From: Schistosoma haematobium
Lineage: Eukaryota > Platyhelminthes > Trematoda > Strigeidida > Schistosomatidae
DNA length: 64,000 nucleotides
Direction of reading: 5' to 3'
Assembly (NCBI RefSeq): GCF_000699445.3
Contig: NC_067195.1
Coordinates: 55,470,465 to 55,534,464, forward strand
In this document: positions 51,236 through 63,000 of the stretch, piece after piece
How positions within the stretch are numbered: position 1 is the first letter of the stretch
How the letters are laid out: every line of letters begins with the position of its first letter
Translations under genes and position numbers: made by a program
The notes under the pieces: model-generated
What the model was told of the DNA's origin: nothing
Databases searched by the model: none
Seen by the model: only the letters and a program-made list of their open reading frames with translations

Positions 51236-52814
51236 ACACAAATGAATTAAAATTCAATTGAAAGTTTCCATGAGAAATGATTTTTCTGCAAATACTATTG
51301 ATATTGATTATTTATTTCATATGATCTCAACTCATTTTAAGGTCAAGGGCGTTTTTTAGAATTTCAGACAGACTATGATTTAGCAAATAAAATTAGAAAC
51401 CTACAGATCAAAGTGATGTAATTTGATAATTAGTCGCTATCATTTAGCAAAAAAGTTGGTTTCTAAATTATCTCTGCATCGTTTATTGGGAGTTGTCGAT
51501 AACTCCTCAAAAGTCTCTAGCAGCCAGATAAAGTGCTGGAGATACCAAACAATGAGCATTAATAAAAAGCTTCGGAGAGAAATCCAGAAAACAATAGATT
51601 ATTTTCCCATTCTGACTGGAGTATTTTTAAAGTTATAATCCGTTTTGAAATGTTTCCCATAATTTTCTAGGATCCCGATATCACACAATACTGTAAGAAC
51701 TTCCCATTTTTGTGAATCATATAACCTTCGAGTCGAAGTTTATTCTATATATTTTCCCTAGTTTTCTGTGTGGAGTGTAAGAGTTCTTGGAACTGAGAAG
51801 TTGGGATCCAAGGATTTAAGTACAGTATTTTGGTTATTTACTGCAACCAACTGACAACCACAGGAATTACAAACCGGTGTTAAAGTCAATGTTAGTCTAC
51901 TTCTATTTAGATTGCTAGTAACAGGTTTCTCCGAAATTAAAATATCTAAAATAAAAGCAAATTTCCTTTAGTTCATTTTCTTTTAGCTGCACTGTTTTCT
52001 TCACCACGAAATAATGTATGTTGCCAGATATGTCGTGGTCGTAATAATATGTATCCTCAGAACGGACATGATAGATAAATTTCAGGACATTTTATACACT
52101 AAGTTGTTCTCACTATGAGTTCTGCATATTCCAATAGAATTTCATGTTGTAGGAAACAGAGCCACTAGGAACAATTATAAAAACCTTTATAGTTCATTTA
52201 GTCAGAAAACTTAATTGCTAAGGAAAGCTCGAATTATCTTTTGTCAATTCCTGTTTTGAAAGCTAACCTTCACGACAACTTTCAGGCTCATATTTCCGCA
52301 ATGATCTTAGCTATTCTTTGATTGGATGTTATCATTTTTAGTCCGCTAACTTTGTTGTTCCAAGTTCGACGGGTGCTACTATAAAGAGACAATTCTTCCG
52401 TTCCAATTTCATTCAGATTATTAGGCTGTCTTGGATATCCCACCTTCTCTACTTGATATTAGTATATGTTTTATCAACGATAGAGCGTTGTCACGCTTAG
52501 TCTCGTGTCCTATTGCGTTCACCGTAAAATATGTTCGTATAAGAATAAGTTCGATTGTCCCATCGTTAACAATTATCTTAGACTCGTGCAGAAATACAAT
52601 CACAAAATACAACACAAATACAATCAGTGTGAACAGCCGATTATTAAAGAGAAAAATCAATTAATTTTGAGATAACAGATGTATTACATTGTTATTTATC
52701 TGTACTCATTAATATTCCATTAAAATAACTTTATATTGTCAACACCTCTACCAAATTATAATAAACAAATTTATATACATTGTTCACATAGACATAAATT
52801 ACATATTGATATCT
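51236..52814. other. Unassigned spacer
   Basis: Short frames (51423-51638, 71 codons; overlapping frames at 52421-52664) lack known motifs. Confidence 0.6.
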
Positions 52815-52826
52815 ATTCAACTCGGT

Positions 52827-53354
52827 GCCCCCAAATGCCCTGGTACGGCCGAGAGTGAGGAAAGTTCGCTCTCCCTCTCCAAATGCTCTCACATGGCCAC
52901 GTGTATACAACCACCGTTAAGGAAGCCCTACTCACCGCCTTCCCTCAGTGGGGGTGTTGCTTACGAAATTGAGAGGACGAAAAGCAAATGTCCGGCGCTT
53001 TACCCGGGTTGGTGGACATGGAGAGTCTACCTAGGGGAGTTGGAAAAACCTGATTCCGAACCAATGGTGCACATGAGCTCCAGTATCCTAAAGGAACAAT
53101 TGGCGTATGAGCCAATCGTCGGTCATCGGCCACCATGGGACTGCATCTCCATACGATGCTCCACTACCTTGTGGATCAGACCTTCAGGTCGAAGGCTCGA
53201 GGAGTGGCCTCCTAAGGAAACCACCTGTTTCGGTTTGGGCACCAGGGCAGTATCACAGCCCTCACACATATCAAATGAGATTTGTGTGGCGCATATGTAT
53301 TTGGTGCCTCCTTGTACCAATATCTATGTGTTAAAATAAATAAATAATAAATAA
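52827..53354 (+). mobile_element. Element E, full-length copy (528 bp)
   Basis: Bounded by ATTCAACTC(G/A)GT at 52815-52826 and 53355-53366. GC-rich compared with its surroundings, with an (AAATA)n-like tail. An open frame (52806-53339, 177 codons) spans it, but runs into both flanks and lacks any known domain, so I treat it as fortuitous. No clear tRNA or 5S head was seen. It may be a SINE or the 3' end of an unseen autonomous element; identical start and end in separate copies favours a defined unit. Confidence 0.82.
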
Positions 53355-53697
53355 ATTCAACTCAGTATTACTATTATTATCATCACTTAATCTGGAAATT
53401 GTTACACTCTTTCCAACTTTTTTTTAATAAGTCAAAATATTACATTCGTTTATATATATACTACATTTTTCAACATGAACATATCAATATTCTAACATAA
53501 ACAAACAAGAAGGGCATATGAATTACATGGATTGCAGAGACGAAAACAAACAAAAGTTATGTTAGAAACAAAAGTAAGAACAAAAAATTAGAAGAGATAG
53601 AAAGTGAAGGAAAAATCAATCAATCAATCTGTATAATACAGATGTATATATGTTATCAGTATCTGATTCAATCTATTAATTGTACATTAAAACGAGA

Positions 53698-53698
<1 letters not shown>

Positions 53699-53734
<36 letters not shown>
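53699..53734. repeat. (TA)n microsatellite
   Basis: 18 TA units. Confidence 0.95.
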
Positions 53735-53735
<1 letters not shown>

Positions 53736-54085
53736 TTTCAATTTGATCATCTCATAGTACCCAAAAATATACATAAAGAAATCAATACAGGAATGAAAAA
53801 CAGTGCATTTGGTTTTTTGCAGATAAAGAGCAATAATTCGATAACAGGAAGAATTTACTGGGGTTTTTTTACAATTAAACATTAAAACATGAATCTCTCT
53901 AAAGAAAACCGATTGAGTAATATGCGAGAAAAAGACGAAGGTAATAATAGATAACAAAGTAGAAGAAAACAAAGATAAAATTGGAATGAGCAATTTGCAA
54001 ATTTCACGAATTATTATAACAATGACAAAGATATGTGAATAGATTGAAGATAATTGATAGAATAGTTTGTATACACAATAGCATG

Positions 54086-54088
<3 letters not shown>

Positions 54089-54129
<41 letters not shown>
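54089..54129. repeat. (AG)n microsatellite downstream of Piezo stop
   Basis: About 20 AG units, on the Piezo strand (CT)n, some 430 bp past the stop codon and possibly within the 3' UTR. Confidence 0.93.
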
Positions 54130-54132
<3 letters not shown>

Positions 54133-54557
54133 GTACGTAGAAACTTAAAGAGAAATACAACTAACGACAATTGATGTACTACAAAAACAAATAAGAACTA
54201 ATCAGCAGTCAGTCACTAAACAGTAATCAATATTTAAAAAAACTGACATAACAAATGCAAATTACTCTTTTTAATCAATAATATTAACACATTAAGAATT
54301 GATAGAGTTTGAATAGAGAAAGAAAAAAAACAAACGAGTAATCAAAACTGTTGATTACGACTAGAATATACATATACAATAACTAATCATTCCAAAATGA
54401 ATTTCTTAGCGAAAAGATTGATTTGATTTAATCAATCTTATTTCAGATTATTTAATCTTGTTTCAACAATTAAACTATTTGTACGAAGCCATTGTATTCT
54501 TAACGAAGTGTTTAGAGGGTGAATATTTGAAGATTTTATATGATTGTCTTGATATTA

Positions 54558-55086
54558 TCATTGATATTGTGAGGATGATGGCAACAGTGTGGTTGTTGTT
54601 GGTGGTGGTAAACGATAATTACTGTCATCGACTGGGTTATGACCACGTCTAAAGTGAACAAGTGGTCTGCTATTCGTTCGATTATTGATATTTCTGAATT
54701 CTTGATTCATTGAGGGATGCGTAAACCCACTATACGAATGAGGATGAGAGGTGGGTGGTGGAGAGTTGGGAGGTTCTTGAGATAATGTAAAATCAGTAGT
54801 AGTAGCGGTCGGTTTACTTGTAAATCTTTCAACAATACGTTTCGGATGTCTAGTCCATTTAATCATTGTCTCTGATGAACGATAAAGGAAGAAAAGTTTT
54901 GCCACTAGTTGTTCCTCTAATAATAATAAGTTATTTTCACGTACAAGATAAATTTCATGACATAAATTCAAAATACGATCTACATGAGGTAATTCTTCAA
55001 GACGAATCACATAAGAAATATTACTGTACGCAGTACGTAGTAACCGACTTGCTAAAAATATGTATGCAGCGTACATACCAATGATA
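54558..55086 (-). CDS. piezo: Piezo terminal exon: inner pore helix, C-terminal domain, long tail, stop
   Basis: 529 nt including TGA at 54558-54560. The acceptor TATTTTACAG ends at 55087. IIGMYAAYIFLASRLL is the inner pore helix. LEELPHVDRILNLCHEIYLV and LFFLYRSSETMIKWTR form the conserved cytosolic C-terminal domain. Vertebrate Piezos stop within a few residues of MIKWTR; here 96 more residues follow, rich in Pro, Thr, Ser and Asn, with PPP and TTTT runs and no recognisable domain. No splice donor removing this tail was evident. Confidence 0.93.
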
Positions 55087-56968
55087 CTGTAAAATAAGGA
55101 AAAGATAAATGAGGAAAAAAAGACATTATTATAATGAATACATTTGAACACAAAAAAATCAGAAAACAAGTAGTGTAAACGATAAAACTATTAAAAAAAC
55201 GACTAATCATAATAAACAGACACGAACGTGATTCATAACAAAATGAGTGAGAGGTCATACTAGAAAGGTTACCTTATTTCAATGATTATTTATCGTGAAT
55301 GAACTCAAATAACTCCTGTTTGAGCAAAGCTTCTGCATTTTTCGGCTCATCATTTGATGAGAAAAAAACACACAAGTTAAAGGGTGAGAATACGGTATTC
55401 AGGTTGTCACGATTACACATAATGAACGCATTGACAACTTCATTTATCTTAGAAGTCTGATAAGCCCTAATCGTTTGGTGTCTGACGAAATCTCTACACA
55501 GATTCAAAAAGCCCGTTAGGCTTTTGCCAACTTACATCAACTATGGCGGAGAGATATCCGTCTATCAAATATGGAATAAGAATACTGCGCTGTAGTTCAT
55601 TCTCTTTTACATTCCGGATGCGAAACATGACCATTAAGGGTAGAGGATACTCGTAAGTTACTGGTATTTGATCACATATGTCTTTGAAATATTGCTCGTA
55701 TCTGCTTGGGTCACTGAGTAAGTAACAGTAATGTTAGACTCAGGGTATTAGGTAATGGTAGTAAATCAGTTGATCAGGTTGTAAACCTTCATCGACTGAG
55801 ATGATTGAGCCACGTACTACTCATGCCTAACCAGTGATTACCACGACGCGTAATGCTGATTAGTGTTGGAGACGGTTAGAAGAAAGTTAATAAGTAAATT
55901 TCTTATCATTTTTAACTCATTAACTAGATACAAATAAACAAATTTGGCATCCAAGAACGTTTAAAACGCGAGGTTCAGTCATGCTGCCCTATTAGTTCAA
56001 GCTGAAGTAGGTAGAATGAAGTTTGAACCCACAACTAAGTAGCTGAAGCTACATAAGTAAATAAGCTAACTGGACATTTTAAAGTACATGTTTCCATGTT
56101 ATTTGGCTGTATTTGATAGATAGAAAGTAATTAACATACGTTTTGCATCACCGAATATTCATCAGAAAAGCTATTCTCAAGAAACTTTCATTTCCTGTTT
56201 AGATTCATAGCTTTTCTTTAGCGTATATGCTGACGATATTGTCTAAAGCTTCTTTAAAAAAAAACCCATCTAGCTCACAGAATATAACACCTCCAAAAGT
56301 TAAGTATCAAACCAAATTAGTAGTATTTAAATGTGTTTATATATATATCAAACTACAGAAAATAATGAACACGTAAAGAAATCAAAATACATGGTAATAT
56401 CTTTTAACAAATACACTGATTTAAATTACCCATAGTTGTTGAATACTTTACCAAATAAGCTATCAGATACACGTTCATTGAAAGTGAGAATTGATAATAC
56501 ATTCGCTTCAACAGCATTATTACTTAATGTTGGATGTCGAATCACTTCAAAACATGGATCAGATGATGAACTACTATTAATTTTCTCTTTTAATTCCCAC
56601 CATGCTTGATGACTTATGAAATCTTGATGTATATGAAAACTAACATTTACATAAGTTTGTGGATCACCAAGAAAAGCAAAAGCACCACGAAGTTTATCTT
56701 TTTTAAGCAAAACATATCTTGGCAATACAGAATTCAATATAACAGAATCAATTCGAGATTGATGTGATCTTGTTAACATACTATAATTATTATTATTCAT
56801 TATAGATGTTCTATATAAAGAATTTTTATTAGAATCAGATAAAGGAAAGATAGAATTTGTAGAATTCAACACCATAAGTAATTGTAATTTTTCTGATGGT
56901 GATAGTTTACGACTAAATATATCTTCAACTGATGTATGACTTGATTGAATTTCTTTTGTTGATCTACA

Positions 56969-57023
<55 letters not shown>

Positions 57024-60000
57024 TTTGTTAAAAGTAAATAAATAAATATACAATGGAATTTATACTAATTTATATATACATGATATTTCAATTTATCCTA
57101 ACAGTTTGTGTCCATTTATGATTGATTAGACGTAGCATCTTCTACTCATACTTAGTCTTTTTTCCTACATATACATGGATATAAATCTGTCCATTATTTG
57201 ACATATACAAATGAAAACTGAACAATAACTTATTAACCGTAAAACAATTCATGACAACTGAGGAAAACAAACCAGTAGATTAGACACATATTCTAGTCAA
57301 CTGATATTTAAATATAAATATAAAAAAAACAGAGGAATGGATGGGTCGATTTTCGTTAACTGTAATAAATCGACTATTATTACCCCATAGAACAGGCTTT
57401 ATGCATATAAAATATATCCTTCAGTGAAAATGAGTAACAGTAATTCACATCCCCTTTAATTCTAGATGGTATTGTACAGTTCATGAAATTAAAGTTCATT
57501 AGTATGGAGTTGAATTTTAACTTTGCCCTAGTTAACAAAAATTAAAATATAAAGGGGGTTAACGATCTGTAAAGTTATATCACTGACCTGTAGCATCATT
57601 AACAAATTTCAGAGATAAATTATAAGCAATAAGTCAGTCATAATCAAAGAAGAACCTAAGATCGCTTTAAGTTGTTAGATTGGCAGGTATGTCCAAAGTC
57701 GAGAACCGCATAAAGAATGATTAACTGAGAAACACATCCATACACATCTGAAATCAGCTTGTTTTTCGTAGGTTCGCTGTTCATTAGCTCTAATTAGGTG
57801 TTGAATGATTATTGAAGCTAATATTTTACACACAATATTAGTCGAAATGATTCTTCCGTGGTTATCACAAGACAGTTTTATCTCTTTCTTATGAACTGGG
57901 GCGATCAGCGATCAAAGCGTTTAGTCTCCAGACTTAAGTTAGTAACTCAGTCAATCTAACTTCTGAAACTGGATCCTTATCCTTAAAGGTCTCTGACATT
58001 AATCTATCAGGGTCCAATTTTTGTCATCGCTTTACACTATTACTTTTTTAACTGCCAAATGGCTTGTCTTTTGTTCTAGTTGTTTTGGAATATTGAGTAA
58101 CTAGATGGTAGCTGGAGAACAGTTGTACTGTTTGTTTGAAGTGTTCCACTCATTATGCCAATTATCTGAGCTAAGCGTAGATCATGGTCCTGTTTTCTTC
58201 TGATAGACAATTGATATTTTAATGCCTATTTCTTTGATAAGTGGAAAATGTTGTCAACTATTCTCCATTTCATCTGCCTTTTTATTTACCTTTGCTTTCA
58301 TTACCCACCATTTTTCATGATCATAGTGTAACAAAGAGGAAATTCAATACATATATAAAGAACAACCAAACAATAGAAAAATATTAAAATAACAGTACCT
58401 GCGACATTTCATATGAAAATGTAATAGTAAATCTGATTCAGGAGAACGTAATTTCATTAATAATGCTTGATATGACGGTGGTGTGATAGCCCAGATATTA
58501 CCAGAAAAACCATCGATTGTCACATAGCGTAGATCATTCCATTCAAAATTATGTAGAAACCCAAATGTTTGCTAGAAAAAAATATCGAAAAGCAAAAAAA
58601 CATCTTAAGATTTCACTATAACATAAATATTTAAAAGATACTGACGTAGTCTAGCAAAGAAGATTAAGGTTTGTAAAACCGATTTCCAGATTTACAACTT
58701 CTATGATATGATTAGTGATAGTATGCAGCTAAACAAGCACATATGTTTGCGATATGGATTGTAAAGGTAAAATCCACAAAGTGAAAGCCGAATCATTTGG
58801 ATTCACTCAAGTCCTAATGTAGTTTGCAAATAACGTACAATACGATAATAATACCAATACGATAAAGCAACAAAACACGATTCATAATGAAATATTGAGA
58901 TAAACCAATTGATTAGGAATTAAATTTCAAAATTCAATTTAGACTGTTGCTTCTTTAAAGATCATCGAATAGAAATCAGTGTTTGAAAAACGAGTGTGTA
59001 TGGACATAAGAATATGATAAACTCAATTTTTCCTAGAATAGAAAATCTATAAATCGCTACTAGGTACTGGAAACGGTCATTTATAGCAACTGTCGTCGGT
59101 CTGCGTGACTACTATAACCATTGGTTAGAGAGATTTTGAGTAACACGACTCAAAATCGTTCGCAGTGAAGCAGGTTTGCTCGCGCTTTGTTTTAGATCCT
59201 TAGTTCCTAAATCTCATCATGCCATATCTTACTTCTTCCCAATAACGTACCACAACGTAACATTAAATAGGTCATATCCGAAGCTTAAACAGCGTATTTA
59301 TATATTCTATCATTAAAACACGGAAATCGATGAGAACTAAATTTATACGAAGTACGTGTAGACCAAATGAGTACTTGAATGATAAGTTATAAGTCACACA
59401 TAAACAAACTACTGACCAAATTTATTTAATCAATGAATATGGTAAGGTTACTAGTTATGTGATTAGGTCATTTCAGTGAATTTGATAAAATTGAAATTAA
59501 ACCATCTTTTTTTACATCGAACTTTTTACCTTGTCTTTTTCGTGACAACGAATAAAATTGTTTAATTCAGATGAATTTACAGTGAATATATTCCCTTCGC
59601 GTGAAGTAAACTCGAATGTAGGCTGTTGAATAAGAGAACAATAAAGTAAACAAATTTTGATCAAACAAGAGGAAGTGAATTGAAGCAACAAATAGTAATC
59701 CTTTAAATGTTCTTTATAGTTTAGATTACTGTGAATAAACTCCAACTAATGAATTCTTAAACATAAAAATTGAGAGTATAAGATAAATGTTGCTTAAGAT
59801 TTATTAAAACAATGAATTAATACAGGTAGGATAGTCGGAGAACTGGCGAGATAGTTTTGTGTGAAAGCCTGTGGAAACGGATTACTTGAAAGAACTGCAG
59901 CGCAATATTCTCATTCCATAATTGATAGACGGATATCTCGCCTTCGCCACAAGAGATGTAAGTTGGCAGACGTCAAACGAGCTTTCTAAATCCGTCCAGA

Positions 60001-63000
60001 GATTTTCGTCAGACACCAACCAATTAGGGTTGATCAGACTTTCAAGGTAAATGAGGTTGTCGACACGTCCGACTACTTCACTCCCTATCCTTAATTCAGG
60101 TGTTGACGCAGGCCAGCTCTGAAGCAGCGATTTGTATTTAGAGGGGGAGAAACCCATTCCAAACATCGAGGCATTGTCACTCAATGCTACCAAAGGACTC
60201 TGCATTTTACCAGCGTCTTTATCAAACAGGACTACGTTATCTGCCTACTCTAAGTCGATAAGTGGACCTCCTGGTATGAGATGAATGCTCGAAAATTCAG
60301 ACGACGAGAACGTTATTCCCAGTAGTAGGTCTATGATGAAGTTGAACTTTAATTCTCAGCTCTGTATACCGTTATATATATATATCTTATTTATACATCG
60401 AACTACTATTATTACTTTAGATGAAGAGGCTTTGAGGAATTTAATTTGTTAGTTGCGTTAATTTCAGATTGACTGCAGTTGAGGTACAATCGAAAGTCAG
60501 AAAGCATTGGACAACTGTTTCGTTTTAGTATGGGACTCTTTTGTACTGACCAATCATAATCCCAGAACCCAAGACTTTATCATTTTCATTTCATAGAATT
60601 TTATGTTGAGAAATATCCTACGTAAATGAGTCTGGTCTATTTTCTTGTGGCTTTTTTCACACTTTATAGTTTTAAAAATAATTTCGTTTAATTCCTCTTA
60701 GATGACTTCTACGTCTTAACAATTAGGAAGAAAAGAAAAATTTGTCTTAATTAGTTAATATTCATATAAAGTTTGTGCTTGCACACCTCTTCCGGAAAAT
60801 ATTTATGAAGACGTTAAATAACGTTCATTGTCCTCATGAAATTAAGTTTATATATGCATATAATGATAAGTTTTATGATCTGTTACTTCCTCTCTTTCAA
60901 TTATCTTTCTATCCAAACCTTTAATCGGCTAAACGAACCCAATATTCTATGATCAGAACAAGGCTAAGTGTAGATTCTAATCAACTATTTACTGCATTGT
61001 GAGTTTTATCACATATACACAAACTCCTAACAGAAATGAAACAATAACAACATACCGGAAAACCTCCAAATGAAAAGCTGAAAGTACATAACACTGGCGG
61101 ATTCACATCGAATGTAGCACCAATGAATGAAGTCAATGCCATTGGACCCCAGAAACAAATGAAAAAGAATAATAGTAATAAACCACCAGTTAATGCTTTT
61201 TTACTGGTATCACGATTTTGTCCTCTTGGTGTAGGATAAGCTAATTCTGAACGTCGCCAACATTTAAGAATGAATATCTTCGAATAAACATCTTCTAATT
61301 CCATCCAATGATATAAAGATAAAGCACTACTAGTCCACATCCAATCCATTACATTTCGTAGTTCATACAAAAATGGAACCAGTAGGTACCTGGAAAATAA
61401 AGTAAGTAAATATGATAAACAGTCTTCATAACAGAAAATAAATGAGTAAATTGAACAATATCTCCGGTAGAATCGAAGTCAGTATACGGATAAGAAAGTT
61501 ATTGATGAAACAAAGTGATTCAAGAGGCTTAAATCACTGAATACTTAGGATATACAGTAATTACTTCTTAATTTACACTGTTTGATATTATACCTGATAT
61601 GATCTGATGAAATAAGCAGATGTTTAAAAACCACAAATAGAGATATGGTTTGAGGACTGATGAAATTAAACTTGAATTATTGATTCGTATGTTAGGACCT
61701 TGCTATGCTTACTTTGGTTTGTTGACCGGAGTAGTGTTAATAACCTCCAACCTATATTCGATTACTTAGTTCGATTAGAAATATAAACAACTGGATACTA
61801 ACTTGATAATCTTAAGTTTAAGCATTCACAGTGAGACCTAATACCTATTGGATCGATCTCTGGTGAAGTTGGGGATGTACACTATTAAAGAGTTTCATAA
61901 TAGGATAAAATAATCGTTTAGTACTTCCTGGATTTTATTAGTTCTCTAACTCCAGCCAGTTCGTAATGGGTAACGTTGATTAAATCCTGAAAACATGGAA
62001 GCTATGTTACTCACTGATCAATAAATAAATAAGAATAAGTAGAAAATTAACTTACCCCTTGAACAAAACTAAATTGATGTAATTGTAGTTTTTAGTTAAA
62101 AAGTTTCCTAATATACGACGAGGATAACCACTACGAATTTGATAGGCCGATAGAGAAAAATATACACATTTAATCAAATATAACAATTGAGGTGCCAGAC
62201 CAGAAGTAAATGGGCTAAATGGAATTAAATGTTAAGAATACATTCATAAATATTTGTTGCTAGACTTGAAATACATCAAAATATTCCTCAAAATGCATTT
62301 TAAAAAAATTAAGAGAAAATTATTAGATCATGCAATGTAGCAAAAATATGGATTGATTGTATCAAAATAAGAGAATCGTTATTAAATACTTGTTGGTTAT
62401 CAAGAGTTCTCCAAATTAGGTTAATTTCCAAGGACCACAGTGACGTACTTAAGAATATGATCCTTGTAAAAGCTTTCTACTTGAACATTAGTTTTCCAGT
62501 CACAACTTATACCGGACTTTCGTCAAAACTGATAACATACAGATGTTCGTCGGGATTGCCCACTTTCTTCACTGTTATTAAACCTCGTCATAGAAATCTT
62601 TTAGAGATAACGCCTTCATTATATGACCTTTCATGAATCAATTTCTTACAAAGAGATAAACTGATTGACTTGGAATATGCAGATGATATGATTCTGTTTG
62701 GTGAAAGTGCTAACAAAGTAAACCTTGATCACCTTGCGTAACAATGCAAGCATAGTTTGATGTATTTCTCCGCCTTTAAATACAAATTGTTACTTTAAGA
62801 CTGGATTAGGTTAACGCCAAAAACAATTGACAGGAAGTTAATTAATTAAGCACGTTGACCACTTCAGGTCCTGGTGGGCTGGTTTCTGACGAAGTCTCAA
62901 CACGGAGTTGAGAAAGCTTGGTTGGTTTTGCTCAACTTGCAACACTCGTTCCATAAGCAAGATGTTCATCTCCCAAATAAAGGACGAGTATACTTCATAG

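Larger units (their letters stand above)
53367..54557 (-). other. Downstream flank / probable 3' UTR region of Piezo
   Basis: Contains TA and AG microsatellites. On the Piezo strand no AATAAA was found in the first 500 bp past the stop; ATTAAA-like hexamers occur near 54274, 54426 and 54451. The polyadenylation site cannot be fixed. A 164-codon minus frame (53676-54170) is made of microsatellite translation. Confidence 0.55.
59623..61055 (-). other. Piezo intron with sense-strand RT fragment and decayed SINE B
   Basis: GTATGT...CAACAG intron of 1,433 nt. It holds a reverse-transcriptase fragment on the minus strand (59889-60345) and a decayed minus-strand SINE B copy (60470-60590). Confidence 0.8.

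Noticed and set aside
52806..53339. 177-codon frame across element E
   Set aside because: Starts outside the element, and the other copies do not keep the frame (internal deletion, indels).
53676..54170. 164-codon minus-strand frame with Ser-Leu and Tyr-Ile repeats
   Set aside because: Produced by the AG and TA microsatellites; no domain and no splice link to Piezo.
55420..59185. One RT element split by Piezo exons (fragments at 55420 and 59095)
   Set aside because: Two Piezo exons lie between; separate fragments in separate introns are simpler.
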